Assembly (NCBI RefSeq): GCF_018873765.1
Contig: NC_057925.1
Location: 4,661,568 to 4,725,567, forward strand
DNA from: Telopea speciosissima
Taxonomy: Eukaryota > Streptophyta > Magnoliopsida > Proteales > Proteaceae
DNA: 64,000 bases
Direction: 5' to 3'
Below, in pieces: positions 21,799-34,715 of the stretch. Within the stretch, counting starts at the first letter, position 1. Each line of letters begins with the position of its first letter. Made by a program: the position numbers and the translations under genes. The notes beneath the pieces are model-generated. The model was not told the origin of the DNA. It worked only from the letters and a program-made list of their open reading frames with translations, and did no database searches.

Positions 21799-24424
21799 CT
21801 CTCTCTCTCTATCACAATATTAATTCAATGGAAAATAAAGGGGTGAGGACAGTAACAGTATTCACTTATCATATTGGAAGGAAGTAGCGAGGTCATTTCA
21901 TGTGAAGAGGAGAGAGATAGATACAAATGTGCTAGTGTACCCTTTCCCGGCTTCTTAGAGAATTTTTTCCCTAGAAAACTTTTATAAGGAATTATTGTGT
22001 AACTAACTAAAAATCTTACTATGGTCATTTAATATTCCTTAGCCATATTATATTTCCTATTCAAATATAAATATTTTGGTTAGACAGTGAAGAAAATTTT
22101 AAGGGAATAGAATTCCTACAAGCTCCCAGCAAGAACTCATTCTTACTACACAATAGTTTGGTTGGATTTAAATTTGATAGACAGTTGTCCACATCATCAT
22201 CTATCCATTGTTATAATGAAAACATCGATGTAGCATATCCAAGTATCATTATACTGGTTTAATAAAAGTTTGAAAATCTGAAAAATTAATTTAACATAAA
22301 TCATTGGAAAATCAAGGGGGAAGGCTCTTACAAGATGAGACATACAGTTAAGATTAGCCACCATATTTGAGAGATGATATACCATCGAAGTTCAAAGTGT
22401 ACCCAATGGACAATCTGCTAAATCATCAATCCATCGTGGCTGAAAAAAATAAAGGCATGGGCCAAACATTTTTCAAAAATTTAATACTATGGCGAAAAAG
22501 AATGCTAATTGGTCGCGTGCAGCCTACGCCTAGACGCAGCCCCTTGAAATGACCGCCCCACCCCTACAAAATGAAAAATCCCCTCCAGTCGATGCTCCTA
22601 CACGTGTTTCCATTGGCCCCATACAGGTGCAGGGACAGGCAGCTTGGCACCGACCCCTTGTACTATAGTTAGTAAGTTTTCACTATATTTAGTAAGATCA
22701 ATAGTCTCTCTCTCATTTGGAGGGGGTAGTAATATTATTTTGCTTGATTTAATTAAAATACAAAAACACAACCGCTAGATGGTACTAGATTTGCGGTTTC
22801 AGAGCAAGATACAAGATTCATGTGAGGGATTACAGGGAAGTCAATATCTTATTTAATAGAGACACTGGACTGTAGTAAACTCTGGTAAGGTATTTACTAT
22901 AAATAAAAAATAACTCTAGTAAGGTAAGGATTTATGTGAGTAGGGAAAACCAAATAACTAATAAAATTGAAAATGATAAACTGCTATTATGGGACATGAT
23001 TAGAGGGTTAGCTGACCCTTTTAGTCCTCTAAACTCTCTTATTTTAAGGGAGTAGAGATCAGTTTTCTTATAACAATCAAAACCCTCCTTTTTTTCATTG
23101 ATTAAGAAAATAGGAGAGAAATTATAGATATGGTAAGACATGTTTGCAAATATGCCTCTTCTAATACATCAACAACGTGCCTCGATCTGTGTTAACTTGG
23201 TAGACGTGCGTGAGAGAGAGAGAGAGAGAGAGAGCATGGGATAGAGGTGAGAACTCTCTCAAGAATCAGGTTGTGATTGGCAGGAAAACATGTGAATTTA
23301 AACTCGTGAAAATGAAAAATATAGTGAGGTGGTCTCCTTAGATTCCCCAAGACCACCTTTGTATATATTCAACTCACATAACCCTCTTTCAATATTCATG
23401 GTTTCACGGATTTAAATTCTTTCTCTCTCTTTCTCACACACACTCACACACACATAAGGAATCGTAGGAATAGTTATAGAGATCACTTCCAATGTATTCT
23501 GCTCATCTCACTTTCTTTTTAATACTAACTTACTTGACAATATCATATTCTTCTAAACGGATTATGAATCAGGATGGTTCATGCCCAGTGGTCGGCCCGA
23601 ATGGGCCAATTCCAAGCCGATCGAGATGGAACAGTTATAAAAATGAGCTGTTGACCATTAATCAGAGAAGAGAATATATATCAACAATCCAACAGTATGT
23701 CTCATCTGATTATCCAATCTGATAGTGAACGAATTGGCCGGTTCGGATCAGACATCCGAATCAGCCAAGCCAAAGCCAATCCCAATTCTGGGAAGGGCAC
23801 CATCTACATCAAACCAGACTGAACAAACCAAATCAGATGTTTTCTGATCGAGCCAATTGACCCACTCAGTTGAACCTATGACCCGAGTAGTTGTCCTCTA
23901 TTCCATAAACTCAGTTTTTTTTCTGGGTTGACCCATTGGTCGGATCAGAATGGACATATTAATCTATGAAGAACCACGATTGAGACAGCATCTATGACTC
24001 TGCACTTAACATTAAAATATTTATCTTTTCCTGTTAACACATCCATCAATCCATAAATACAAATATAATAACAGAAGCTAAAGCATGGTCTTGAGCGCTT
24101 ACTTAATAGAATCATATTCTTTTTTTCTGTGTTTTGGTGAATACTTAGAATAATAGTAGACATGCTAGGAACTATCTTGAAGAGAATTTTTGTTCTTAGA
24201 TTAATAATCTTAAAATATAAGTTTACTAAGTACTAAAGGATCACCAACGGTCTCATGGGCTTGAAAATTTTCTCCAAACGTGACAACATTTAAGCCAAAC
24301 TACACTATTCACAGTCTCACTCACTACAAATCCCACACCCTCAGTCCCATCCATTGCACTCTCAATTCTATTTCCGGCTTTCCCTACCAACACTCTCCCA
24401 TCTAAGCTTTCTCAGCCAACCAAC
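21799..24424. other. Intergenic and DREB2F promoter side
   Basis: No firm gene. About 22505-22670 is GC-rich with AATGACCGCCCCACCCC, a likely MITE. A GA repeat lies at about 23211-23234. A 76-codon frame at 23492-23722 starts with a signal-like hydrophobic stretch (MYSAHLTFFLILTYLTISYS) but then runs into GGCCGAATGGGCC-type repeat sequence, so I do not call it. The last 150 bases before 24425 are pyrimidine-rich and suit a 5' UTR. Confidence 0.45.
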
Positions 24425-25285
24425 ATGGATTCTTACAGGAAAGCTCCATCAAAACCATGGAAGAAAGGCCCTACAAGAGGCAAGGGTGGCCCTCAGAATG
24501 CGACATGTGAGTATCGTGGAGTTAGGCAAAGAACTTGGGGCAAATGGGTTGCGGAGATCAGAGAACCCAAGAAGAGAACAAGACTCTGGTTGGGTTCTTT
24601 TGCTACCGCTGAAGAAGCTGCCATGGCCTATGACGAAGCTGCAAGGAAGTTGTATGGGCCTGATGCTTACCTCAATCTACCACACCTCCAACCATATTCC
24701 ACTCCTCCGAGCAAATCCCAGAAGTTCAAATGGTTTCCTTCTAAGAACTTCATTTCCATGTTTCCTTCATACAGAATGCTAAATTTGAATGCCCAACCCA
24801 GTGTTCATGACATTCATCAAAGGATCCAGGAGTTCAAGAAAAATTCGGCTCACAATCAATCTTCACCATCTTGCTCATCTTCATCATGTTCATCTTCCTT
24901 TGATTTGAAATCTGCATTTCAGATCATAGATGATAATATCCACATGGAAGATTCAGTAATCAACAAAGAGGAGATGATTTCAGTTGGGAAAGTGCAAGAA
25001 GAACGTGAAGAAAAACCTCAGATAGATCTCAATGAATTTCTTCAGCAGTTGGGTATACTGAAAGTAGATAGCACATCAGATGACAGCAAAACCACCAGAA
25101 GCTTTCCAGTGGAGGAATCTTTCCCTCCAGATGATTACGGGCTAGCAGCTCTTAGTGAGCAGACTTTCAACTGGGACAGTCTGGTTGATATGAATGGACT
25201 AGAGTATCATCAGGGAGTAGTATCCAGTGGTCTTCAGGATGATCCTGTGCATGAAGAGCTGACATTCCCTACTATTTGGGACTAG
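24425..25285 (+). CDS. DREB2F: DREB2F-like AP2/ERF transcription factor
   Basis: 286 residues from ATG 24425, intronless as usual for DREB genes. The N-terminal [15 protein letters not shown] (12-26) is a nuclear-localisation-type motif of DREB2 proteins. The AP2 domain spans about 29-86 ([20 protein letters not shown] onward) with V42 and E47, the position-14 Val and position-19 Glu that favour DRE/CRT (CCGAC) binding. Downstream, [34 protein letters not shown] and [14 protein letters not shown] match Arabidopsis DREB2F as I recall it, so I call an ortholog of the DREB2 A-2 group. The role inferred from family is drought or stress-responsive transcription in the nucleus. The C-terminus ends TFPTIWD. 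A duplicated copy of the last 165 bp follows the stop, and the 3' half was also copied to 40538. Confidence 0.93.
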   Translation: MDSYRKAPSKPWKKGPTRGKGGPQNATCEYRGVRQRTWGKWVAEIREPKKRTRLWLGSFATAEEAAMAYDEAARKLYGPDAYLNLPHLQPYSTPPSKSQKFKWFPSKNFISMFPSYRMLNLNAQPSVHDIHQRIQEFKKNSAHNQSSPSCSSSSCSSSFDLKSAFQIIDDNIHMEDSVINKEEMISVGKVQEEREEKPQIDLNEFLQQLGILKVDSTSDDSKTTRSFPVEESFPPDDYGLAALSEQTFNWDSLVDMNGLEYHQGVVSSGLQDDPVHEELTFPTIWD

Positions 25286-25448
25286 TGGAATCTCTACCTC
25301 CAGATGAATACGGGCTAGCAGACTTTCGACTGGGACATTCTGGTTCATATGCAATGGACTAGAGTATAATAAGGGAATAGTATCCAGTGGCCTTCAGGAG
25401 GATGATGAGCATGAAGAGCTGGCATTCCCTATTATTTGGGACTACTGA
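25115..25448 (+). repeat. Tandem duplication of the DREB2F 3' end
   Basis: Two diverged units of about 165 bp: 25115-25284 inside the coding region and 25287-25448 after the stop. Both contain CTCCAGATGA.TACGGGCTAG, GGACTAGAGTAT and CATGAAGAGCTG.CATTCCCT. The second unit ends ATTTGGGACTACTGA, which reads IWDY-stop, while the first is cut by TAG after IWD. Confidence 0.9.
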
Positions 25449-27914
25449 AAAGGGTCGGCCAATTTTGGCAGAGTAGGGCTTTTTTCTTTTAAATAGTAGG
25501 ATCTAGATTTAGTGAAGTATAATTCCAGTATAAATGAAGTAAGCTAGCTAAACTAAGTAGCTGTCAAATTAGTAGTTCGTCAACAGTTACACAGTTCCAG
25601 TATAAGCAGAAGAAATTCCCTGTTTGAGGAAACCAAGAGTTTTGTACTAGTCTCAGAGATATTATTAGCTTTTGGGATTCCATGCTCCTATATGGCATCT
25701 CTCTATGTCTCAACTATTTTATGCAGGTTTACTCATGTTAACAAGTAGTGTTCCTTTTGCCAACAAAAGGTCGAATGCTCCATGTTTTTCCTTCCCTCCT
25801 TAATTTGTTTGTTTCCATTGCAGTCAAGCAGTGAACCTAAAACTGAAGCATCTTGAAACATTAAGCCACCTCTCAGATTGGAATTATTTGTTGGTTGAGC
25901 AATCCTAACCATCTGATCAAAAGTCTAGGGCAACAAAACAAAGCGAAAGTTAGACCAACACCAAAACAAGTCAGCACACTCGTAAAACACTAGTATTGAG
26001 CAGCAAGGGATGAAAGTAAATAAATTACACATAATCACATTCACGTATGTCCATTTTAACAAGGTCTTGCCCCTGGAAATAGTGAAGGCTCCCCTGACAT
26101 AGGACACAAAACTGGGGGCCGGGGGAGATAATCCCTTGAAAGTTATCAGTTCTCTTCTAAGCCTGTATAGATTCAACTATTTAAGTGTTCTACCATAGTT
26201 AAACTCACCAGGCTCATCCTGCTTAAAGTATCGACAACTTCCATTATGAAGGCAGGAGAGTGGGGGAACAACAACATCCACCAATCCAATCAATCAGTTG
26301 AGGAGAACAACCTTTCACCACAGTAGAAAATGGTCAGACTTGACCAACCAGTCTAATACAATCCACTAAAATACTGACCATGCACATTTAAGCACTCAAC
26401 TACCTCAGTTCTAGCATCATAGACCGGACATTTTTTTGTTGCGTATCAGAGGCAAATAGCAACATTTATTTGCATAGAATCATTCAGATACCCCACCTGA
26501 AATATCATTTGGAAATGAAAGATGCAACATGATCATACACTATTTTATTTTTTAGAACAATTTAGATTCAAATAAGATATTTGTTAATGTTGATAAATAC
26601 AGTGGTTGTCAGAGAAACCTTTCTTTGAGTTCCATGAGGCCAGAGCTTGAAAAGACTTTTTCCTGACCTTGATAGCCATCTATTTCAGAGACCCATCACC
26701 TTTAGTTTGTTTTATTGGCTTCTCAAAATCTTCAATAAGAGAACCTACAAAACCACATTTCACTATTCTACAGTAGTTACTTGAAATTTACAATTAAATG
26801 GTTAAAGAAAAAATATTACTTACGTACGAGAGAAGGGGAAGAAAACAAAATGAAAATCGGAATTTATATGATGTGGACATTAAAAATAAAAAAGGTGAGG
26901 AGTAATAATGTTAAAAGGAGAGATATTTGAGAATAGTGTGAACATTAAGAAAAAAGGGTAATAATTTTAAAAGAAGAGATATTAGAGAATAGCATATTGG
27001 CATTTAGTAACTTAGTGAATTGAATGACCTCTTTATATTTACAGAGTTTCACCTTGTAAAGATTTTCTAAACTGTGAAAACTCTGGACATTTGTTTCTCT
27101 TTAAATCATACAACTAATGAACCAAACGAGGCCATTACTGAACCTGAGCAACAAACAAGGTGATAGTTCCAATATCATGTGACAGAAACCTCTGTGGAAG
27201 ATCTTCTTCAACGGGCTATAGCAACTAGCAACTTCAGTCTTCTCACATTCATAGAGTTGTCTTCTTCTTCTTTTTTTTTTTTAAACCATGCCATACCTGA
27301 AAAAGATCATATGATAGAATAATTTTATACCTGTGGATCTTTGGTATAAAATATCAGAACTGCCAAAACACAGAATCAAGGAATCCAAACAAGTATCTAG
27401 AACCACACGATTAAACCACACCAGGCTATTTATAAAAGAAAAAAAGTTGAATCCCTTTACGAAGACCACTTTAGCATTGAAACAACGAAACTTTGAATTT
27501 TTTTTCTAATATGGAAGGAGCACAAAATGGTCCCAGTTGCAATCCAAATAATCAAAGATGAAAAATTTCAGTCGAGTAATTAGAAACTGAAAAGTAGTAA
27601 ATGGACACACAGTAATCACTTTACAAATATTTAGACTTTCAGGGAACCACTCCATAATAACCTGCATGGAATTGTTGACAGTGCCACAGACATGACTACA
27701 TTTGCATACAAGCCCACCAGATGCTCAAACAAGGTTAAGCCAAGAGAATGAGACTGACTCCACATACGAGATACCCTACATGATAATGGGCTTAACATCT
27801 TGAAACATTGTGAAATATCTGGTGTTGATTCCAAACCAGTCAATATAGGGATCCAGGAAGGAGAGAGAGTATATCATATTTGATCTGCTACGGGGCATTG
27901 GAAGAATATAGGGA
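25449..27914. other. 3' flank of DREB2F and unresolved region
   Basis: About 25449-25860 is DREB2F 3' UTR and flank, repeated near 41000-41455. At 26680-26744 the minus strand has an exon-like segment: acceptor TTTTGTAG, then about 20 codons (SLIEDFEKPIKQTKGDGSLK) to a stop. It could be the last exon of an unrecognised minus-strand gene, but no partner exons are secure. Confidence 0.35.
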
Positions 27915-28525
27915 CAGGGTTTTAAGTATTGGTAAGTATCATATAATATTGGCCGATACGTAATGGTATCGGTGGGTATTGATATTAATTTTTAAAAAAT
28001 TGTATCGACTGATATGGATCGATACAATCTGATACAGGTAAGATACACTTCATACGCCTCCTTTAAACCTACAAAACAGAAATTGTGAATGAGATATGAA
28101 ATTGAAAGCAAACGAAGGCCTTGGAAATTTGTTTTTCTCTTTGATGTGAGTTGGAGGAAATCAACTAACATAAAAACAACTTTGGGCAAAAAGGTGGTAA
28201 AATTGCAGATTTTTTTTTTTTTTTTTTTTTTGGTGGGTGGGGGCTCAAATCTTCTTTTTTTTGTTTTTGTTTTTGTTATGCATCATTAGATTAGGTACAA
28301 ACAACTCAAATCCTTGCATCAAGCTGATATATATTTACATATTGCACAATAAGGCGTTTTATGCTTCAAAAACTGTATTTTATATGTATCATAAGCACAT
28401 CCATGCATTTCTTGACCATTTTTATGCGTGTCTTTATTGTATCTTGCGTCTCTACGAGACGATACGTATCTTGAAATCACCCCTTTGGTACAATACCCGA
28501 TACTGATACTTATATCCTTGGTTGA
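27915..28525. mobile_element. Degenerate GTATC-rich element with imperfect terminal repeats
   Basis: Left end GGTTTTAAGTATTGGTAAG and right end ATACTGATACTTATATCC are imperfect inverse repeats. The interior has many GATACGTATC-type motifs and a poly(T) of more than 20. No coding frame. The class also occurs near 6600, 12250, 13590 and 14180. Confidence 0.5.
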
Positions 28526-29159
28526 ACTACCATATCTTTTACAGTTGGATCTCAACAATAATGGGAGCCCATAAAGTTTATATTTTTTCTTCGAGAGCAT
28601 TGAAAACATGGGAAGCTTTTGGCAAGTAGAAACTCAGCTTTTGAAGGTGAGGTGATGCCTAACCCTTTTGATGTCACAGCTTCCTAGAGCCATTTATAGA
28701 CTTCATTTATGCTTTTGAACAAAGTGAAGGAAGATGCTTCTGTTCATTCCCCTTTCAGAACAGGAAAAGCATACTTAAATGATAATCCCACATCCCCACA
28801 ATGCAAAATGATCATCACCTTTGAAAGAGTCCAAAGTTCAATAAGTGGTTAAAGCATTAAAAACCCCTCATGTCAATATTCCCCCTTCCATTAATTGAGT
28901 AAAGTCTATTGAAGTTGGGTAATAAATGAATGCAGTAATCAATGCCAAGGGGAAAATAGAAAAACTTATTAATAAGTCATTACTTAATTTGTGAGATGGA
29001 CAAGGAATTCGGAACAGCCAAAAAATGGGAAGGAGAATGGTCTTTCCGGGATGGAAGGAGTAGCATGTAAACCATATCAATCAACCGTATTTGAAGATCA
29101 ATGTAATGCATCAGTTCAAGATCCAGAAAGACCAGCAATGGTAACATAGTTCAATGGAG

Positions 29160-29258
29160 AGTCGTACTGTACGCAGCCTACCCCTGCTTTAGCAAAGAGG
29201 CTGTTTCCAGACTCGAACCCGTGACCACTTGGTCACAATGAAGCAACCTTACCGAGGC
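29160..29258 (+). mobile_element. 5'-truncated Au-like SINE
   Basis: Retains GTACGCAGCCTACCCC, GGCTGTTTCCAGACTCGAAC and CGTGACCACTTGGTCACAAT. The 5' half is missing. Confidence 0.8.
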
Positions 29259-29671
29259 AAATTAATGCAATCTGGAAATTCAAATTATGGATCCTAGATG
29301 CAAGCAGACCCAATAATCAAATATGTGATCAGATCTGAGATAAAGGAAGCAGCTGTGTTGTTAAGGGAAGAAATCAGATCGATGGAAGGGGACGAAAAAA
29401 GAGATGAGATCCATCTTCTTGGGAGGAAGAAGAGAGAAAAAGCGAACAAAAGAAATAATGTTTTGGATACCAATCCCTAATGCACTGCTCAACAGCACCA
29501 TAAGTCATAAAAAAAAAACTCATTCTTACTCAAATCATCTCTAATTGATGGCGGTGTATTACATATAATGACCTTCTAAAATTCCTTAAATTGACTCATA
29601 TAAGGACTCCTAATCACACTCACACTCAATAAAGTAAATAAACTCACAACCAAGCTCTACCTAACCATTAA

Positions 29672-29780
29672 AGGGCGTACCCAATGCACGAGGCTCCAGC
29701 CACTGCGGGGTCTGGGGAGGGTTATAATGTACGCAGCCTTACCCAATTACCCCCACTTTACGGAGAGGCTGTTTCCAGAA
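29672..29780 (+). mobile_element. Au-like SINE with 17-bp target duplication
   Basis: Begins AGGGCGTACCCAATGCACGA and is truncated after GGCTGTTTCCAGAA. The flanks CTCTACCTAACCATTAA (29655-29671) and CTCTACATAGCCATTAA (29781-29797) form an imperfect 17-bp target duplication, proving retrotransposition. The missing 3' part implies internal priming or deletion. Confidence 0.88.
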
Positions 29781-29968
29781 CTCTACATAGCCATTAAGTA
29801 TTCTAATCTAACTCAAATACTCAACTTAACTACTAATCTCGTATACTTAATTTATCCCCACCTTATGGGTTTATAAGTTAGGCACATTACAACGAAACCC
29901 AAAAAAATAAAAGGCCCAACCTATAATATAAATATCCAAAGATCAATTTCAGTCCATTGAACTGCTAC

Positions 29969-30785
29969 CATAGTTCGAGATCTCGGCAAGTTTCTCGGTT
30001 TTTTGAGAAACCGCGACGAGTTGGCATACGAGTTGCAAAAGCGCAACAACTCGACTAAGATCTCGCCGAGTTCTCGAGATCTCGAGAATCTTGACCCAAA
30101 CTCTTTTATATGAGTGCCAGATCTCGAGATCTTGGTGGAAAATCTTGGTATACAGACAACTATCTATGCAAACCTTGGTATACAGACACTTATTTAGGCC
30201 AGGAACTAAAACAAACTCTTATTTATGCCTAAAATCATTTAAGTAAATGTTTACATTTACTTAAGATATTATTCATAGACAAGCAAATAGCCCCCTATTT
30301 GAATCCAATAAAAATAGTTAAAAGTCAACCCCCCAGTTCAAGAACAAAAACTAGATTTTCAGCGGTAGATGCAATTTTCAACTTTCTAATGCTGGGGTTT
30401 TTCTCAAATCTAAAAATTCCATAAATCTTAATATGGTAAAACATTGCTAAAAACCAAAAGTGCGGTAAAATATTCATTTGTTTTGATGTCCAAGAAAATA
30501 TTTTCATTCAGAGCGATTTTGAAAACATTCGTGCACACCAAATTAAGTTTGACCGGTACATAACTCCTATTTGGACTTTGTTTTTGCAAAATCTGATAGT
30601 GCCACTATGTTTAAATGACCTAAAATAGGCTAAATACCAAGTTTCAGACCCAAACTAGGTCTAAAACCCACCGAGTTGAGGCTTCGAGTCGGAAAAAAAA
30701 AAATGCACCAACTCGGCGAGATCTCTACTTGACTCAGTTTTTCAAGGGACCGAGTTGGTACCGAGTTCCGAGTTTTAGTACCTTG
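29969..30785. mobile_element. hAT-like non-autonomous element, 8-bp target duplication
   Basis: ACTGCTAC flanks it exactly (29961-29968 and 30786-30793). Termini are CATAGTTCGAGATCTCGG and, inverted, CAAGGTACTAAAACTCGG. An 8-bp duplication and a CA start fit hAT elements. Subterminal regions are packed with CTCGAGATCTCG and CTCGGCGAG motifs, which could be transposase-binding repeats. No transposase frame. Confidence 0.85.
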
Positions 30786-30793
30786 ACTGCTAC

Positions 30794-31534
30794 CAGCACC
30801 TTATAAGCCTCCCAAGCTTGCTCACAGGTTTTCCATATGGGATGAATGTCTAATGCAACTACATAATAGACAAAGCCAATCCATTGGAGAGATGCTACAT
30901 CAGAGTAGCATATGCCACATCAGCTTAAGATGGAAATTTTTCTAGACAAAGGCCGTGGACTCAAAGGAGATTCAAAGACCATGATAAAATTACTTGCAAG
31001 CTTCATGGAATACATGGTTGACTCTTCATGACATTCACTTTTCTAGTACACATGCTTCACTGACTTTCAAATTTCTCGTGCCTACGTGGAAGCCAAAATG
31101 GCAAAAGATTCCCTTGCTTCAAAAGAGCACATATTAGAAGTTTTTTCTCTTGTTTATATTTCTCCCTCCATGTTCATGTGCTAGATAGCCCTTGTGTTGT
31201 GTAACCCTATCTAAACCCTGATGGTATGAAACCATAAAACATCATGACTTGAAATGTATTACCCAGTGAGATAAACCTTGTTCATCATATGTTACTATTG
31301 CACACATGCATGCATGATTGCATGAGAAAGAGAGAGAGAACAAGGATTCATCTTCTGATCTTCCCTTCTTTTCCTTAATTTTTGGGGCATGTTATTTTAA
31401 AAGAAAGTAATACACAAAAAATACAATGATAAAGGGCATAACACACCTGCTGGGAAGTATTTAGAGATTAGGGCCCCTAATTTTGTCAATGGATGCGGTT
31501 AAAAGGTCAGTAATTTCTGGCAGTACCCAACGGA
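30794..31534. other. Unresolved intergenic
   Basis: On the minus strand near 30795-30905 an open stretch reads IGFVYYVVALDIHPIWKTCE and EQAWEAYK. It looks coding-like but is under 45 codons and not recognised. The rest holds nothing I can support. Confidence 0.3.
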
Positions 31535-32045
31535 ATGTATGGCCAGACTGACCATGAATGGATGGTTCAGTGGTTGGGGCTTTTCCGGACCAATAGGTGA
31601 AGGGGACCCTAATAGTGCAGAGCTGTTGGACCTGAAAACAGGGCTGGACCTGCTTAGGAAGGGCTTCACTGGTGCTAACATATAGGAAGAATCAGCAAAT
31701 GTTATTCGGGATATAGAGGACTTGACATAGGAGCCCGGGCATTATACTTGCCATATCAAACCAGACATCTTATGTCTCAAATGCATATTCAGTTTCAATG
31801 GAAGCCCACAAGTGAAAATGCGGTGGCTGATAATTTGGTAAAAGAGGGGTGGTTTAGCCAAGATTATGTTGTGGAGATGATTACCCTTTATGAATTATTA
31901 GTCAGGGTGAGTTTTGTGTATTGGGTTCTTCATCAAATCATTGTGATCAGCCCCGCTGCATGAGGTTCTCTGCTGTCATTTTTTTGTATTACTACCTTGT
32001 ACTCCTACTTTATGAATATAAATAAAGCTGTCACTTAAAAAAACA
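31535..32045 (+). mobile_element. 5'-truncated LINE 3' end with RNase H remnant and poly(A)
   Basis: Plus-strand codons give WGFSGPIGEGDPNSAELLDL and GLDLLRKGF, the strand and helix pattern of the RNase H domain at the end of plant LINE ORF2, then after stops and shifts ENAVADNLVKEG, the usual C-terminal motif. A short 3' UTR follows with AATATAAATAAAGC and a run of A at about 32036-32045. Stops and frameshifts mark it dead. Confidence 0.8.
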
Positions 32046-33929
32046 AAGGTGTAATCATAGGAATGGTGCCAGCCCCTTGAGGCATAAGCTACATGATGCA
32101 CAAGTGTAATCCGTTGAACATAGATCCAATTTTTCAAAAAGTTTTTATTCCTTGGAATCTTCCCCCTCCCCCCCCCCCTTTCTCTCTCTCTCTCCTGGGG
32201 TTATCAAGATACCATTGTACCGAGATATCATATCTGTTTCTCTAGGAAAATGGATATCTCCAAAATACACATACAGAACGAATTGGTATGGTATATTCAT
32301 ACCATAATATATGAACAGTAAGAACTATAATTCGTATCGATATTGGAACACATGGGGAAGAAAAAGGATTTATGGATGCATTACATCTATTCATTGAATA
32401 AGTGATAATCTTAGAGATGATTTGCCCATACCTGATGATGTTTCTTAGGAAAACTGGACCAGCATGAGCAGCACCAAAACAGATTTGGGTGATGTTATGC
32501 CAACATTATGAGTGTGTGATTACCAAGCACATTTAGATTTCTCATCCCTCACATTAAATGGGGCCATCAGCAGAACAATATGGTTTAGCCCTACAAAAAC
32601 ATGAAAAAAAAAAAACTTCATTAGCAGGGCACTGCAAAATATTTAAATTTAGCTAAACACAAAATTCAAGAGAAGGAAAGGTTGAAATGCAAGGGTCAAA
32701 TTTCTTCAATGAAATAAGGCTTGATGAACCCCTCTTATTCATCAAAATCGTCTTTTTACTCATGCTCCATTTCCTCATAATATATTACACATCGGAAGTA
32801 GAAAATTTTAACCTACTCTGATGATAGACTCACTTAAATGACCTAATATATTACAAATTTGGACTAGGCAAGCCCCTTCATCATCTCAAGAGTCGAGGCC
32901 AAATTGCACAAAAAGCAGTTTGGAAGAGAAAATGGGTGGCAGACAAGAGAGTAAGTGCACAAAACAGAAATATATTTAAATGTTGAGAGCAGCCCTGGAA
33001 CGTCTATGGGCAAGCATGTATGTACTTTTGGGGAATTTAAGATTTACCAAACAGAAAATCAGAAGGTCTAGAACAAAGGAAGCACCCCCAATGTTAGACA
33101 CAGTGTGGATTTTAAATGAATCGTGTCCAACAAAGTCTTCTTTTTTTTAAGTAGAGTTTTGAAGAAAAAAAAAAAAGGTAAGAGGGAGTAATGTAAAACT
33201 GAATTTGAATAGTCAAAACGGTACCAGAACAGATTCTTTTTCTCAGAAAATAAAATTCAAATAAAGAGAAAATGCATAAAACGAAATCTAATGATCAGAT
33301 GGACCTGAAATTCAGGTCGAGTTCTATTCTTAGGGTTAAGAACACTTTCTGAAAGTTTGAATTCGATCCAATTGTTGGATCTGAAAATATGGGTCAAACG
33401 ACTCAAACCTAGTTGCACTCAGAGAGGGGTATAACAGTAAATTCGCAACTCAGATTAAAATTCAACTAAGAGAAATATGATGGCCAATCGATTCTGATCA
33501 TGTGACAGAAATATCAGCAATAATAAATCAATAGAAACAGTGATTCAACTAGAAATTAAATAGCTGGTATTAAATCTGGGAAAACAGGGAAAGAATGGGG
33601 AGATTTAATTATCTCCAGATCAGCAGGTCTGATCAAGGAGAACTTCTGGTCGAGTGCTTTCTTTAGGTTTTAGAATAACCAATCAAAAGATGAGCATAAT
33701 CTGATGACGAAATTTCCTCAACCGTAAATTTGTAATTCATGCCAAAAAAACACTCACATATGAATTCCAGATCAGACTAGGAATTGCAGAAAATTCAGAG
33801 GAACACTTACTTGGTCAATGGAGAAGAAGATGGAGGAAGGAGAATAAGAACAAAGGAACAATCAAACATGAACCAGCTTTGATCGAACACAAGGTTCTTC
33901 ACCCATGGAGAAGAGCAGCAATTGCCAAC

Positions 33930-34094
33930 CTGGATCCGGCTCCTCTCCAGGGACCTCAGCGCCCAGGGCACGCCCAGGGGGCATCCAAGGGTGGGGCTGT
34001 GCTGCACACATCTCGATGCATGCCTAGGGATGTGTACGGCACAGCCCAACGGCTGGATGCTCCCTGGGCATGCTGGGCTCCCTGGAGACGAGCT
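33930..34094. mobile_element. 165-bp GC-rich foldback MITE, 11-bp target duplication
   Basis: CAATTGCCAAC flanks both sides (33919-33929 and 34095-34105). Arms GGCTCCTCTCCAGGGACCTC and GGGCTCCCTGGAGACGAGC are inverse. Inner sequence CAGGGGGCATCCAAGG pairs with TGCTCCCTGGGCATG-like sequence. It is absent from the matching place in copy B (about 43240), though that site is itself rearranged. Confidence 0.88.
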
Positions 34095-34549
34095 CAATTG
34101 CCAACCCCTAGCCAACTCCACTTTACAAAGCACAATCACTTTTAAAGTCTAACTAGCCTATATCGACCTTAAGAGTAATATGGACTCAAAAGCAAAGAAA
34201 ATTAAAGACTTACTTAAATTGAACCAATATTGAATCATGACTTATATTGGATCATGGTTTAACCAATCTGAACCAAAACAACTTAAAACATTAAAGAAAC
34301 TAACTTAAAAGACTAAACAAAGTAGGCCACGCTAGGCTAGCCTCTCTTGGATCTCCTAAGGTAGGTCTTGAGATCTGCATCAGGGAGCATCTTAGCAAAA
34401 GGAGATATGAGCCTTATTATGCTATACAAGGCCAAAAAAAAAAAAAAAAGTTTGCTAACGTCAATAAATTAATAAGTGCCACAAATAATGGCCAAAGTGG
34501 GAAGTTTTTCAGGAACATAACCCTCTCACCTAAGGATCAGAACACCACT

Positions 34550-34715
34550 AAAAAGGGCGTCGCCAGTGCACGAGGCTCCCGTCATTGCATGGTCTGTGGA
34601 GGGTCATAATGTACGCAGCCTTACCCCCACTTCGCAGAAAGGCTGTTTCCCGACTCGCATCCGCGACCACTAGGTTGCAATGGAGCAACCTTACCGTTGC
34701 ACTGAGGTCTGCCCA
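34550..34715 (+). mobile_element. Au-like SINE, full length, in copy A
   Basis: Target duplication CTAAGGATCAGAACACCACT (34530-34549) and the same with one change at 34716-34735. The body has the full Au order from AAAAGGGCGTCGCCAGTGCA to TTACCGTTGCACTGAGG. Its counterpart in copy B lies at 43708, so insertion preceded the segmental duplication. Confidence 0.92.

Noticed and set aside
23492-23722. 76-codon frame with a signal-peptide-like start
   Set aside because: The second half runs into GGCC-rich repeat sequence, there is no cleavage or peptide motif I recognise, and no supporting promoter. Could be tested with transcripts.
28190-28290. Long poly(T) run as a retroposon tail
   Set aside because: No LINE or SINE body is adjacent; it sits inside a degenerate GTATC-rich element.
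33807-34152. Frames of 76-110 codons on both strands rich in Pro, Gly and Cys
   Set aside because: They coincide with the 165-bp foldback MITE at 33930-34094, whose palindrome opens both strands.
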